From the NCBI GenBank assembly GCA_965248855.1, contig CBDFKQ010000010.1, positions 186,001-250,000 of the forward strand: DNA of 64,000 nucleotides, given 5' to 3'. Positions 29,910 through 39,925 of this stretch are shown here, in pieces. The notes beneath the pieces were generated by a model that worked only from the letters and a program-made list of their open reading frames with translations, was not told the DNA's origin and ran no database searches. A program made the translations under genes and the position numbers. This DNA is from CBDFKQ01 sp965248855 (GTDB lineage Bacteria > Bacteroidota > Bacteroidia > Cytophagales > 172606-1). Numbering within the stretch: the first letter of the stretch is position 1; each line of letters begins with the position of its first letter.

Positions 29910-31778
29910 ATGGCAGCACCAATTTATTTGGCTTCGGCCCCAATTCTTGAAGTTAGCAACCTTACAATCGAATTTACGACTGAAAGGGGATCTATTATAG
30001 CAGTTGATGATATTAGTTTTGTTTTACGTAAAGGCGAAACAATAGGCATTGTTGGTGAATCAGGTTCAGGAAAATCTGTTACATCACTTTCGATGATGAA
30101 ATTAATTCCTGAACCTCCGGGTAAAATTACACGGGGAGAAATCGTTTTACATTCGGAAGAATTCGGAAAAATAGATCTTACAAGGTCTAATGAAAACCAA
30201 ATGCAAAAAATTCGTGGCAACGAAATTGCAATGATTTTTCAAGAGCCTATGACTTCTTTAAATCCTGTACTCACATGTGGCGATCAGGTAATGGAAGCCA
30301 TATTATTACACCAAAATGTTGATAAGGCAATTGCGAAGAAACGAACGCTCGAATTATTTGACAGAGTAAAATTACCGGATCCGACAAGAATTTTCAAAGC
30401 ATATCCACACGAAATTTCAGGTGGTCAAAAGCAAAGAGTAATGATTGCCATGGCCCTGTCGTGCAATCCATCCATATTAATTGCTGATGAACCTACCACA
30501 GCGTTGGATGTAACAGTTCAAAATACAATTCTGCACTTACTTCAGGAAATTTGTCAGGAGCAAGAAACGTCTATCATTTTTATTACTCACGATTTAGGTG
30601 TAATTGCCGAAATTGCTGATCGTGTAATGGTAATGTATAAAGGTAAAGTTGTTGAAGAGGGTCCTGTTTGGGATATTTTTGCCAATCCTCAACATCCATA
30701 TACAAAAGGCTTACTTGCCTGCAGGCCCCGTTTGGATATTCAAATGAGAGTACTACCTACAGTCTCTGATTTTATGGTATTGGATGAAGTGGGAAACATG
30801 GTAGAGAAAACAGACAAAAGCGGTAAGTATGCTTCTGTCGGAGATGCACTTATTTTTAACTTTGTAGATGATGACGAGATAATTGAAAGGCAAAAAGAGT
30901 TGGCTATGCAGCCACCCATATTGGAGATAAAAAATTTAAAAACATATTTCCCCACGCATAGAAGTTTTTTTGGAAAAGTTTTAGAATATAAAAAAGCAGT
31001 TGATGATGTGAGCTTTGAAGTTTTTCCCGGCGAAACTCTTGGATTAGTTGGAGAATCGGGTTGTGGTAAAACAACTTTGGGCAGGAGTATTTTAAGGCTG
31101 ATAGAACCTACCGAAGGTAAAATACTTTTTGAAGGAGAAGATATTCTTGAGTATTCGAAAGAAAAAATAAGATTAATGCGTAAGGACATTCAGATAATTT
31201 TTCAAGATCCATATTCTTCGTTAAACCCGAGGATGACGATTGGTGAAGCGATTATGGAACCCATGCGCATCCATAGAGTTTTAAGAAACGACAAAGAAAG
31301 AAAAGAAAAAGTTATTGAATTACTTGAAACAGTAAGTTTAAAGGCAGATCATTTTAACCGTTATCCACATGAATTTTCCGGAGGACAGCGACAAAGAATT
31401 GTTATAGCCCGAACTCTCGCTTTAAATCCTAAATTTATAATTTGTGATGAATCTGTTTCAGCACTCGATGTATCAGTGCAGGCACAAGTACTTAATTTGT
31501 TAAATGATTTGAAAGCAAGGTTTAATTTTACTTATGTTTTTATTTCTCATGATTTATCGGTGGTAAAATTCATGGCAGACAGAATGATCGTGATGAATAA
31601 GGGAAGAATTGAAGAAATAGGATATGCTGAAGAAATTTATAATAACCCACAAAGTTTATACACACAAATATTAATCTCATCAATCCCAAAAGGCGACCTT
31701 GAAGATATTAGAAAAGCACAATTAGCAAGGCGCGAAGCCAGAGAAGATAGGATTTGGAGTAAAAATCAAGCCTATTAA
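29910..31778 (+). CDS. Oligopeptide-type ABC transporter, fused double ATPase
   Basis: 622 residues with two complete ABC ATPase domains of the DppD and DppF type in one chain. Domain 1 (~10-265): Walker [10 protein letters not shown]-loop [11 protein letters not shown], signature [14 protein letters not shown], Walker [15 protein letters not shown], switch His in FITHDLG. Domain 2 (~340-600): [54 protein letters not shown]. It would power uptake of peptides or similar solutes. No permease or binding-protein gene is adjacent, so its membrane partners are encoded elsewhere. A strong terminator follows. Confidence 0.92.
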   Translation: MAAPIYLASAPILEVSNLTIEFTTERGSIIAVDDISFVLRKGETIGIVGESGSGKSVTSLSMMKLIPEPPGKITRGEIVLHSEEFGKIDLTRSNENQMQKIRGNEIAMIFQEPMTSLNPVLTCGDQVMEAILLHQNVDKAIAKKRTLELFDRVKLPDPTRIFKAYPHEISGGQKQRVMIAMALSCNPSILIADEPTTALDVTVQNTILHLLQEICQEQETSIIFITHDLGVIAEIADRVMVMYKGKVVEEGPVWDIFANPQHPYTKGLLACRPRLDIQMRVLPTVSDFMVLDEVGNMVEKTDKSGKYASVGDALIFNFVDDDEIIERQKELAMQPPILEIKNLKTYFPTHRSFFGKVLEYKKAVDDVSFEVFPGETLGLVGESGCGKTTLGRSILRLIEPTEGKILFEGEDILEYSKEKIRLMRKDIQIIFQDPYSSLNPRMTIGEAIMEPMRIHRVLRNDKERKEKVIELLETVSLKADHFNRYPHEFSGGQRQRIVIARTLALNPKFIICDESVSALDVSVQAQVLNLLNDLKARFNFTYVFISHDLSVVKFMADRMIVMNKGRIEEIGYAEEIYNNPQSLYTQILISSIPKGDLEDIRKAQLARREAREDRIWSKNQAY

Positions 31779-31842
31779 TAATATATTGTAATATAATTTG
31801 TGATCAAAACATTTTAAAGATGGTACTCTAATGATGTGCGAC

Positions 31843-31878
31843 AAGAGTTGGTTTATTTTAACCAACTCTTTATTTTTT
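31843..31878 (+). terminator. Rho-independent terminator after ABC ATPase gene
   Basis: AAGAGTTGGTT pairs perfectly with AACCAACTCTT around a six-base loop, followed by TATTTTTT. Confidence 0.88.
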
Positions 31879-31993
31879 ACTGGACAAATGTGATTAATAA
31901 TTAAAAACAATCGCCATTAAATACCTAATTCATCTAAGCAACAACCTTATCTTTTCGCTGAGCAATGTATTTATTTAAAAACGCAAAGTGTAT

Positions 31994-34900
31994 TTAAGGT
32001 TTATTAAAAAGATTATTTAAAGCTTTTTTCTTTTCATCTTCAATGTTCTTTTTAATTTCATCCTGGCGTTTTTGGATATCGGCATTTATTTTGTCTTGCC
32101 CTGCTTTTACTTGATCTTCAATTTCTTTTTTCTTTTTATCGGCTTCTATTGTCAATCTATCTTGTTCTGCTTTAATTTTTGCTTCCTGTTCAGCTTTAAT
32201 TTTATCAACTTGTGTTTTGGCTTTATCAAGTTCAGCATTCATTTTATCTTCAGCCTGTTTTTTAAGCTTATCTTTTTCGTCGTTTAGTTTGGATGTAATG
32301 GCATCTTTAGCAGCCGTACCTGTGCTTGTACCTAGTAATTTAATTTGTGGTTTATTGTAAGTGCCGGTCACACCAAGGTCTAATTTTATTGTTTGGTCTG
32401 CACTTATTGATTTTCCGGTTATTTGTGCAATTGCATTATTAGCCAGATTTCCAATTTGTCCTCCGGGTAAATCAATTTTTAAAATTCCATCCAAGTTTCC
32501 ATCTACATTATTTCTGGCCTTGGTTACATTAACTTTATACCCTCCCAAATCCAAATCGAAAGGTTGAAACTCCACCCATCCATCTTTTACTGCTGCAGTT
32601 AAAATAAGGTTTGACAACTTTGATTGTTTAATGTCGCCTAATTTCGTAAAACTACTTAATGCATTCATCGCCGGGGCATTTGTTAAAACAGCATTAAATA
32701 ATTTTATTAATCCTCCACCTGTTAGGGTATTCATTTTAGGCATCATATTATTCATTAAATTACCAACTATGTTAAATTTAGTTGAAAATTTACCATCCAT
32801 GCTTTGAGCAAACGGCATGAGCGCCTTTACAGTACTAAAAGTTTTAAAAGCATCGGAAATACCTAAATTATCTATATTTAAATCAAAACCGAATTTGGGG
32901 TCTTTTATATCTTGTGTATTATAATTTCCATTTGCAATAAAATTACCACCCAGCATATTAAACCCTACTTTTTCAAGTGTAACGACACCATTTTTAACAT
33001 AAATTGTCCCAACCATATTTTTCATATCCATATTTGTATATAAAACTTCACCAATGGATGATGATAATGTAAAATCGATATTTTTTGGGATTTCAATTAC
33101 TTTTAATGGGGCAGACTTTGCTGTATCGTGAGTAGTTCCTTTACTCATCCATTCATTCACATCAAATTTATTTGATTTAAATGCTAAATTTCCTTGTATG
33201 GTCTCTTTACCGATTATATAACCAATATAATTACCGACCGAACCTTTTAATGAAACATCACTTTTACCCAAAAAGCCTTCAAAAGAAGATAAATTTATTG
33301 CTTTCGGAGAAAATTCCATGCTTGCATTGGTAATTTTAACCCCCTGAGGAACACTTTCACTTTTAAAAGTAAAATTTGAAAGGCTTGCCGTACCGCTTGT
33401 TGGTAATTTGTCATATCGTTTTGCAGTTATATCCGACATTTTACCTTTTGTTGTAATATTTGCTTTTGCATGCCCGGTAAGGGTCATTCCTTTTAAAGGG
33501 TATATTTTTGTTATTTTTGTAAAATCTAATGCCCCCTTTACATGAACATCATACGTATAATCGTTCAAATTTTCTAAATAAGCTGTCGCTTCAAACGGCT
33601 CTCCTTCCAATAACATTTTAAATTCACTTACATGAATTTTTGTATCGGGTATTTTACCTGTTGTATTAACTACTTCTGCCAATAAATTCATTTGCTCTAA
33701 AGGAGCAGGGAAATCTTTTGATTTTACATAACCACTTACCAAACTCATTTTTGCATCTATGGCAGGAATTTGATCAGTTGCCTTGTTATAAATTCCTTTT
33801 GCTTTAAGGTATAAATTATATAAGCCACTCATTACAATACCTTTAACAGGATATATTTTAGTAATTTCCGCCAAATTTATTTTTGCCATTATATTGGCGT
33901 CAATGTTATATTTTGTTAAACCCTGTAGCCAAACTTTTCCATCAATGGGGTTATTACCCATATCCAAATGAAATTTTTTGATATCAACAATTATATTATT
34001 TAAAATACCATCCTTGTCGTCCACTTTCATATCTACATTAATATTTTTAACAGGTACGGGTAAACCTGCATATTGGAAAGAGGCATTGTTAACCAGTAAA
34101 TTAACTCCAAAGCCGGGTATTGAAATTTTATTATATCTTCCTTTTGCATATCCGTCAAACTTAATATCTCCATCTGCCTTTAAATCTTTAAAGTCTTTAG
34201 TATAAGCACCGGGCATTAGCGATAATAAATTTTTAAAAGATGTTTCTTTAACCTTGTATGTAATATCAAAATCCATATTGGTATCGGGCATAGCAATTGA
34301 TCCATCAAAACCCATTGAAAAATCATTTAAACGAAATGTATTTTGTTTAAATGTATATTTGGAGTTATTTAAATCCATCCCTAAGGTAATATCTGCGAAA
34401 AGTTTTTTATCTGAAATGTATTCTACTCCGCCATATTTAAATGACAGGCTTTCTGCATTTGTAGTTGAAACCATATCAAATATGTTTTTTGAAAAATCAC
34501 CATTTCCATTATGATTTACTCCTGTAAGCTTCGCATACATATTAGAACTCCGGTCATCATATACAATATATCCGTTTTCTATTGACCAATGATCTATTTT
34601 AATTGAAAGTGTGGAAGGTTTTTGACTTGTTGTCGCTTTTTTTGTTGTGTCGGGCTTCATGATATTCCAATTAGCCTTACCATCTTTTAAAATTATTGCC
34701 TGTATTCTGGGGTTAACTAAATCAATATTTTTAACACTAATATTTCCGCCAATTAAATCCCAAATATTAACAGTTACTTCAAATGATGAAATCGAAACCA
34801 GAGAATCGCCTTCAAAATCATCTTTACCGGTAACGCCAAAGTTTTTTAAAGAGGCAGTTGCATTAGGGAAATGTCGGAAAAGACTTACATTAAAATCATT

Positions 34901-35053
34901 TGCATTAAAATAAACATTTGCATTTACAGAGTTTGCAATTTCTTTATCAATAGCAGCTTTAATTTTATCTTTATATACAATAGGCAAAATAAATGCTGCA
35001 GCTAATACAAGTACAATTAAAATTAAAACGCCAAGGAGGATTTTTTTTAACAT
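31994..35053 (-). CDS. AsmA-family outer-membrane biogenesis protein
   Basis: 1019 residues. One N-terminal transmembrane helix (ILLGVLILIVLVLAAAFILP) anchors it in the inner membrane. Residues ~25-900 are AsmA/YhjG-like beta-rich repeats, including the opening FNANDFNVSLFRHFPNATAS and the AsmA-C-type region near FKTFSTVKALMPFAQSMDGK and GGLIKLFNAVLTNAPAMNAL. Members of this superfamily bridge the periplasm and are linked to lipid transport. The last ~90 residues are a Lys/Glu/Ala-rich coiled coil (DKLKKQAEDKMNAELDKAK and more), an unusual tail. Single gene. Confidence 0.88.
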   Translation of the reverse strand: MLKKILLGVLILIVLVLAAAFILPIVYKDKIKAAIDKEIANSVNANVYFNANDFNVSLFRHFPNATASLKNFGVTGKDDFEGDSLVSISSFEVTVNIWDLIGGNISVKNIDLVNPRIQAIILKDGKANWNIMKPDTTKKATTSQKPSTLSIKIDHWSIENGYIVYDDRSSNMYAKLTGVNHNGNGDFSKNIFDMVSTTNAESLSFKYGGVEYISDKKLFADITLGMDLNNSKYTFKQNTFRLNDFSMGFDGSIAMPDTNMDFDITYKVKETSFKNLLSLMPGAYTKDFKDLKADGDIKFDGYAKGRYNKISIPGFGVNLLVNNASFQYAGLPVPVKNINVDMKVDDKDGILNNIIVDIKKFHLDMGNNPIDGKVWLQGLTKYNIDANIMAKINLAEITKIYPVKGIVMSGLYNLYLKAKGIYNKATDQIPAIDAKMSLVSGYVKSKDFPAPLEQMNLLAEVVNTTGKIPDTKIHVSEFKMLLEGEPFEATAYLENLNDYTYDVHVKGALDFTKITKIYPLKGMTLTGHAKANITTKGKMSDITAKRYDKLPTSGTASLSNFTFKSESVPQGVKITNASMEFSPKAINLSSFEGFLGKSDVSLKGSVGNYIGYIIGKETIQGNLAFKSNKFDVNEWMSKGTTHDTAKSAPLKVIEIPKNIDFTLSSSIGEVLYTNMDMKNMVGTIYVKNGVVTLEKVGFNMLGGNFIANGNYNTQDIKDPKFGFDLNIDNLGISDAFKTFSTVKALMPFAQSMDGKFSTKFNIVGNLMNNMMPKMNTLTGGGLIKLFNAVLTNAPAMNALSSFTKLGDIKQSKLSNLILTAAVKDGWVEFQPFDLDLGGYKVNVTKARNNVDGNLDGILKIDLPGGQIGNLANNAIAQITGKSISADQTIKLDLGVTGTYNKPQIKLLGTSTGTAAKDAITSKLNDEKDKLKKQAEDKMNAELDKAKTQVDKIKAEQEAKIKAEQDRLTIEADKKKKEIEDQVKAGQDKINADIQKRQDEIKKNIEDEKKKALNNLFNKP

Positions 35054-35165
35054 TTCTAAAAAATTTAATGTTGAATATTTTAAAACGATAAAGGATTTAA
35101 TCCATTATAAAATAATTGTGCTAAAGTAAAAATTATTTAATGCGATAGCATTATATAATAATAAA

Positions 35166-35193
35166 AAAATCCGACTTTGAGAGGCCGGATTTT
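35166..35193 (-). terminator. Terminator downstream of LpxH-like gene
   Basis: On the minus strand AAAATCCG pairs with CGGATTTT around a 12-base loop, followed by further T residues. Confidence 0.7.
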
Positions 35194-35298
35194 AAAATAT
35201 TTCTAGTTATTAACTATTAAATGTTTTTAACATTAGGTAAATAATGATTGGCAGGTAAGGCTTTAAGCCAAATAAACTAATAAACTTTTAAACTTAAT

Positions 35299-35326
35299 TA
35301 TCAGTTTATCAATATCAATATATTCA
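35299..35326 (-). repeat. Dispersed AT-rich intergenic repeat (diverged copy)
   Basis: TTATCAGTTTATCAATATCA followed by ATATATTC. Recognisable but more diverged than the copies near mfd. Confidence 0.5.
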
Positions 35327-35367
35327 TAAACAAATAAATTTTTTCACAAAATCAATTAACCTTTATT

Positions 35368-36243
35368 TTATCCTGCTGATAAGTTACTTGCAACTCTTAA
35401 ACTTTTTAATGTTTCATCAAGGTTTACAGATTCAGCTTCTTCATCATCATCTTCTTCTATTTTTTGATCTAAAATCAAATCTTCAGCTTCATCATCATCA
35501 TGTTTATGCGTTTCGTTATAAAAAACCAGGCTCCACTCTCCGTTTTCGTCTTGCATCAATGCACTTAACGATTCCACCCAGTCACCGGAATTCATATATT
35601 CAACATCACCAATCATTTTAATTGCAGGTTGATGAATGTGACCACAAATAATTCCATTGCAGCCTTGTGCACGTGCCACTTCTGCCAGTTCTGTTTCAAA
35701 ATCTGAAATATAACTAACTGCAGATTTAACTTTTGCTTTTACAACTGCGGATAAAGAATAATAAGGAAGGCCTTTTCTTGTGCGATAATTATTATATAAT
35801 TTATTAATATAAAGTAAAAAAGTATAGCCTACATCTCCAAGTTTTGCTACCCATTTTAAATTGGTAGTAATGCTGTCAAAAATATCGCCATGTACTACAT
35901 AATATTTTTTATCACCGGAGTTTAGGATGTAATCCCTCCTGATTGAAAATTTACCAACTTTAAATGGCAAGACCTGATCAAGAAAATCATCGTGATTGCC
36001 TCTTAAATAAATTACTTTTGTACCGCTCTCTTCCATCATTTTCATCACCAATTTAAAAAACCGGGTATGTTTCCTTTTCCAGGTGCCGTATTTTTTTAAT
36101 TGCCAGCCATCAATTATATCTCCGTTTAAAATTAATTTATCGCAGGTATGAAGTTTAAGGAAACTGCACAATTCTTTTGCTCTTGATCCTGAAGTGCCTA
36201 AGTGCACATCCGATATTACGATCGTCTTGAAATGAGTTTTCAT
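35368..36243 (-). CDS. Metallophosphoesterase, UDP-2,3-diacylglucosamine hydrolase-like
   Basis: About 291 residues. Calcineurin-like phosphoesterase with all metal-site motifs: SDVHLG, NGDIIDGW, RGNHDD, VVHGDIFD and GHIHQPA. It resembles LpxH-like enzymes that remove UMP from UDP-2,3-diacylglucosamine in lipid A synthesis; a related phosphoesterase role is possible. The C-terminal ~50 residues are highly acidic (DDDEAEDL, EEDDDEEAE) and probably flexible. The longest frame starts at 36258 with MYLCMM, but those first codons spell a perfect -7 promoter element, so I prefer ATG at 36243 (or 36246). Confidence 0.82.
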   Translation of the reverse strand: MKTHFKTIVISDVHLGTSGSRAKELCSFLKLHTCDKLILNGDIIDGWQLKKYGTWKRKHTRFFKLVMKMMEESGTKVIYLRGNHDDFLDQVLPFKVGKFSIRRDYILNSGDKKYYVVHGDIFDSITTNLKWVAKLGDVGYTFLLYINKLYNNYRTRKGLPYYSLSAVVKAKVKSAVSYISDFETELAEVARAQGCNGIICGHIHQPAIKMIGDVEYMNSGDWVESLSALMQDENGEWSLVFYNETHKHDDDEAEDLILDQKIEEDDDEEAESVNLDETLKSLRVASNLSAG

Positions 36244-36247
36244 CATA

Positions 36248-36255
36248 CAAAGGTA
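36248..36255 (-). promoter_or_regulatory. -7 element overlapping the longest LpxH-like frame
   Basis: TACCTTTG on the minus strand matches TAnnTTTG and the same octamer seen before tRNA-Leu and the DEAD-box gene. Transcription would begin a few bases downstream, at or next to the ATGATG at 36241-36246, giving an essentially leaderless message. Confidence 0.5.
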
Positions 36256-36497
36256 CAATTGTGCCGGGATTTGTTTGAAGGACTACTATTAACGAATTAC
36301 TAATTTTTCCCCTTAAACATTTCCCGAATGTTAAAAAATTTACACGCAGGTTGATTTTTGATAATAATAAAATAAAGCAAATCGTAATATTTTGTTAAAA
36401 TAAAAAAATAATTAAGAATAAACCATGAATAATTATTTTTTATTTTGAGATTGCGCGCCAAACCATAATAATTCGAAACTAAGATTAATATTAGATA

Positions 36498-38351
36498 ATG
36501 ATAATTGACATAAAAGCAATTTTTGAGAAAAGGATTATAGAATTCGAGGAAAAAGAAAATTATTTTATTGAAAAGCATAAAGTTTACTCAATAGCCCGTA
36601 CTGTTGTCTTTTTGCTCGCCTTTGGGGGTTTAATCGGTTTCGCCAACTTTAATTTATATAAAGAAGGTTTGTTATTTTTCTTTATCGCAATAATCGTTTT
36701 TTTGATAATTTTAATTTCTCATTTAAAAATCATTGCCTCTCGCAACCATTTTAGTAATTTAATAAAGATCAACAAAAACGAAATTAATTTATTAAATAAT
36801 AATTTTGCAGATTTAGACGAAGGCTCGGAGTTTCAGGATGTTCACCATATCTATAGTTCTGACCTGGATATTTTTGGAAAAAAATCTTTATTTCAATTTC
36901 TAAATCGAACCAATACTTATTTTGGGAAAAATCTTTTAGCCAATTGGTTGAAGAGTGCTGCACAAAAAAATACGATTTTAAACAGGCAGGAATCAATTAA
37001 AGAAATTTCACCCTTGCTTGATTGGAGGCAGGATTTTCAGGCAATCGGAATGAAAAACGATGGAAGGGATAAAAATGTAATTCTATTAATTAATGCTGTT
37101 GTTGAAGATTCGAATTTTTTAAAAAAGAATCATTTTGCTTTACCTTTTAGATTTATTCTTCCTGCTATAATTGCATTAACTATTATCGGTTCACTTTTTT
37201 TTCCGGATTTAATCAATTCTCGATTCATCTTTCTTTCTATTCTTTTGAACTCGGCCTATTTAGCACTTTTTAAGAAAGATATTTTCAGGGTTCGTGAATT
37301 ATCATCTATTTCATCGGCCTCTTTAAATTCCTATCGGGATTTATTTTTAAATCTTGAAAAACAAAATTTCAATCATTCCCATTTAAAATTTTTGCAAAAT
37401 ACCTGCAAAGAAGCAGGTAAATCAATTTCTGCTTTAACAAAAATTGTGCAGGGTTTTAATAATACTTTAAATGTGTTCTATGCATTTATAGCGAATTTTT
37501 TGTGGCTGTCAGATTTTCAAAATACCGTTAAGTTTGAAAAGTGGAAATTAAAAATTAAACCGGAATTAGAAGAGTGGTTTAATGCATTAGCCGAAATGGA
37601 AGCACTTTGTAGTTTATCAGCCATTCATTATTCGCAAACAGATTGGGTATTTCCTCAAATTTCGGATAATGACTTTGAATTTAATGCTGAAAACATGGCT
37701 CATCCGTTAATAAATAAAAATAAAAGAATTAATAATAATCTTGAACTGACCGGAATCGGAAAAACAATTATCATTACCGGTTCTAATATGTCGGGTAAAA
37801 GTACTTTTCAGCGTACTGTAGGTATTAATTTAGTTCTTGCTCAGGCAGGCAGTGTTGTATGTGCCGATAATTTTAAATGTTCATTAATGCAAATTTTTAC
37901 CTCCATGCGAACAAATGATAATTTAGAAGAAAATATTTCATCCTTCTATGCTGAATTAAAAAGAATTAAACAATTACTTGATTTGCTTGATGTTGGAACG
38001 AAAGAAGAAGATATTAAAGAAAATTCAAATTTAGATTTTAATAATACAAACCTTCCCGTTTTATATTTGTTGGATGAAATATTAAAAGGAACTAACTCCC
38101 GCGACAGGCACTCAGGGGCAAAATCTTTAATTATTCAGTTAGGTAAAAAGAAAGCATCGGGTTTTATTTCTACTCACGATTTAGAGTTAGGAGATATGGC
38201 CGGAAAAAATCCGGACAAAATTGAAAATTATAGTTTCAACAGCGAAATCATTGATGATGAAATTATTTTTGATTATAAAATTCAGAAAGGAATTTGCAGA
38301 AGCTTTAATGCAACCAAACTTATGGAAAAAATGGGTATAGAAATTTGTTAA
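36498..38351 (+). CDS. Membrane-anchored MutS-like ATPase
   Basis: 617 residues. Two transmembrane segments near residues 31-50 and 55-75 (VVFLLAFGGLIGFANFNL; LLFFFIAIIVFLIILISHL) and a further hydrophobic pair around 212-250. The C-terminal ~200 residues are the MutS domain V ATPase: Walker A TGSNMSGKSTFQRTVG, Walker B LYLLDEILKGTNSRDRH, and FISTHDLELG. The mismatch-recognition domain I with its Phe-x-Glu motif is absent. This is a MutS-related family of Bacteroidota with membrane helices whose role is not known; it is unlikely to do classic mismatch repair. Confidence 0.83.
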   Translation: MIIDIKAIFEKRIIEFEEKENYFIEKHKVYSIARTVVFLLAFGGLIGFANFNLYKEGLLFFFIAIIVFLIILISHLKIIASRNHFSNLIKINKNEINLLNNNFADLDEGSEFQDVHHIYSSDLDIFGKKSLFQFLNRTNTYFGKNLLANWLKSAAQKNTILNRQESIKEISPLLDWRQDFQAIGMKNDGRDKNVILLINAVVEDSNFLKKNHFALPFRFILPAIIALTIIGSLFFPDLINSRFIFLSILLNSAYLALFKKDIFRVRELSSISSASLNSYRDLFLNLEKQNFNHSHLKFLQNTCKEAGKSISALTKIVQGFNNTLNVFYAFIANFLWLSDFQNTVKFEKWKLKIKPELEEWFNALAEMEALCSLSAIHYSQTDWVFPQISDNDFEFNAENMAHPLINKNKRINNNLELTGIGKTIIITGSNMSGKSTFQRTVGINLVLAQAGSVVCADNFKCSLMQIFTSMRTNDNLEENISSFYAELKRIKQLLDLLDVGTKEEDIKENSNLDFNNTNLPVLYLLDEILKGTNSRDRHSGAKSLIIQLGKKKASGFISTHDLELGDMAGKNPDKIENYSFNSEIIDDEIIFDYKIQKGICRSFNATKLMEKMGIEIC

Positions 38352-38538
38352 TTAAAGCGTTGATTATGATATTACACTTTAATTTTATGTGATAATACTT
38401 AAATCCTTTGAATGGTTTATTAAATAATAACAGACACAGTTCTGATTTTTAATTTAAATTATAGTTATTCAACAAAAACAAATTATCTCTTAGTATATCC
38501 AAACACTTGGATCAAATGGAATACTATCAAAATAAATT

Positions 38539-39009
38539 TTATTGCAATTTTTTTACCATCAAAGTTTCTTCAAAGTCCACTCCATGGTAGTTAATAATAA
38601 TATCTTTAACTTTTATCCAGCCATTATTGAGGTAAAATTTTAATCCTAAAGGGGAAGAAGCTAATTGTATTTCCTTCAAATTTTTTCCTAAAGCAAATGC
38701 TTCTAAATGATTCATCATTGCAGCTCCGATACCTTGATTAAGATACTCTAAACGTGTATAAAAACCAACAACAAAGTCATTGTTAAGAGCGACTGACCCA
38801 ACAATTTTACCGTTTAATTCAGAACAAAAAACTATCTGTTCACTAATCTTTTTTCTAATTACTTCGGGCGAATAATAAGTAATAAAGACATCCCATTGTT
38901 CTTTTGTATAATGTGGTGCAAGCAAGGCTTTTGCATTTTCACAAATCATCTTACTAAGTTCTTCTGCATCACATTCAAGAGCATGCCTTATTAATATTCC
39001 ATTATTCAT
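38539..39009 (-). CDS. GNAT-family N-acetyltransferase
   Basis: 156 residues. Acetyl-CoA-binding motif A is visible as RLEYLNQGIGAAMMNHLEAF (Q/R-x-x-G-x-G/A pattern), preceded by the beta strand GKIVGSVALNN and followed by IQLASSPLGLKFYLNNGW, all typical of GNAT enzymes. The acceptor is unknown. It lies 66 bases after the DJ-1/PfpI gene on the same strand, so the two may be co-transcribed. Confidence 0.85.
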   Translation of the reverse strand: MNNGILIRHALECDAEELSKMICENAKALLAPHYTKEQWDVFITYYSPEVIRKKISEQIVFCSELNGKIVGSVALNNDFVVGFYTRLEYLNQGIGAAMMNHLEAFALGKNLKEIQLASSPLGLKFYLNNGWIKVKDIIINYHGVDFEETLMVKKLQ

Positions 39010-39075
39010 AAATTATTTTACTATTTTTATTCTAATAAAAAAACTGTCCGCGACTCCATGGTTGAAGTAAAGAAT

Positions 39076-39669
39076 TTACAATACTTTAAATGTATCATTG
39101 TCCTTATCTTCAATCCAATTATATTCAATTTCAAATGCAACTTGTCTTGCTAATTCAATTCCGTGTTTATCGCTTAAAAAACCTAATGCCATGTCAATAC
39201 CGGCACTTACACCTGATGATGTATAATATTTATCATCAGTTGTCCAGCGTGCTTTTTTATTCCAAAGTACATTTATTCCGGTCGTTATTACCCAAGTAAA
39301 TGCTTGTTTATTTGTAGTTGCAATTCTATTATCCAGAAGTTCGGTCTTTGCAAGCAAGGCACTTCCGGTGCAAACTGTTAATACATAATTACTTAAGTTT
39401 GATATTTCTTTAATTTTATCAATGAGTAATTTATTATCAACTTCTATTCGCGTACCAAAGCCTCCCGGTATTAAAAATATTTCCAAATCATCATTAATAT
39501 CTTTTAATTCCTCAGTCAGGACGGATACTCCATGTCTATTATTAATTTGTCCACCATTTAATGAGTAAAACCTAATACTGTATAAATCTGTGAGTCGTCC
39601 GAAAATTTCTACAGGTCCATAAACGTCTAATGTTTCAAAGTCATTAAATAGTAAAACTGCTATATTCAT
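39076..39669 (-). CDS. DJ-1/PfpI-family protein
   Basis: 197 residues. The class I glutamine amidotransferase-like fold of the DJ-1/PfpI family is clear: NIAVLLFNDFETLDVYGPVE at the start, FLIPGGFGTR, and the nucleophile elbow LTVCTGSALLA with its cysteine, followed by RWTTDDKYYTSSGVSAGID, a pattern of the isonitrile hydratase/GATase1-type branch. The enzyme activity (isonitrile hydratase, glyoxalase-like or other) cannot be decided from sequence. No AraC-type regulatory domain is attached. Confidence 0.85.
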   Translation of the reverse strand: MNIAVLLFNDFETLDVYGPVEIFGRLTDLYSIRFYSLNGGQINNRHGVSVLTEELKDINDDLEIFLIPGGFGTRIEVDNKLLIDKIKEISNLSNYVLTVCTGSALLAKTELLDNRIATTNKQAFTWVITTGINVLWNKKARWTTDDKYYTSSGVSAGIDMALGFLSDKHGIELARQVAFEIEYNWIEDKDNDTFKVL

Positions 39670-39767
39670 AATAGTCAGGTTAATTACTGAAAATGGTTTA
39701 GGTCGAAAAAATTTTATAAACTCATAAACTATTCTAATGCAGACAAAATAGTATTATATAATTTAAG

Positions 39768-39905
39768 ATTAAAGGATTTGAGATAAAGAGGATTAATTTA
39801 AAAAAAATAATTCAAATAAAATCCTACAATCATTTAATCCTATAATCCTAATTCCGACAAATGTGTTATCTGAATTAGGATTAAACGATTTAAAAAAAAA
39901 AGATT
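39768..39905. repeat. Dispersed repeat with inverted TAATCCTAATTC arms
   Basis: TAATCCTAATTCCGA (39843-39857) faces TCTGAATTAGGATTA (39869-39883), 14 of 15 pairs matching. With the flanking AGATTAAAGGATTTG and AAAATCCTACAATCATTTAA it is a shorter relative of the unit at 19.9-20.5 kb. Confidence 0.7.
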
Positions 39906-39925
39906 ATGAATATTAATATTAATTC

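Noticed and set aside
36300..36578. 92-codon minus-strand frame between the LpxH-like and MutS-like genes
   Set aside because: It overlaps the start of the MutS-like gene on the other strand, has a composition dominated by Phe, Tyr, Asn, Ile and Lys as expected of translated AT-rich DNA, and shows no domain pattern.
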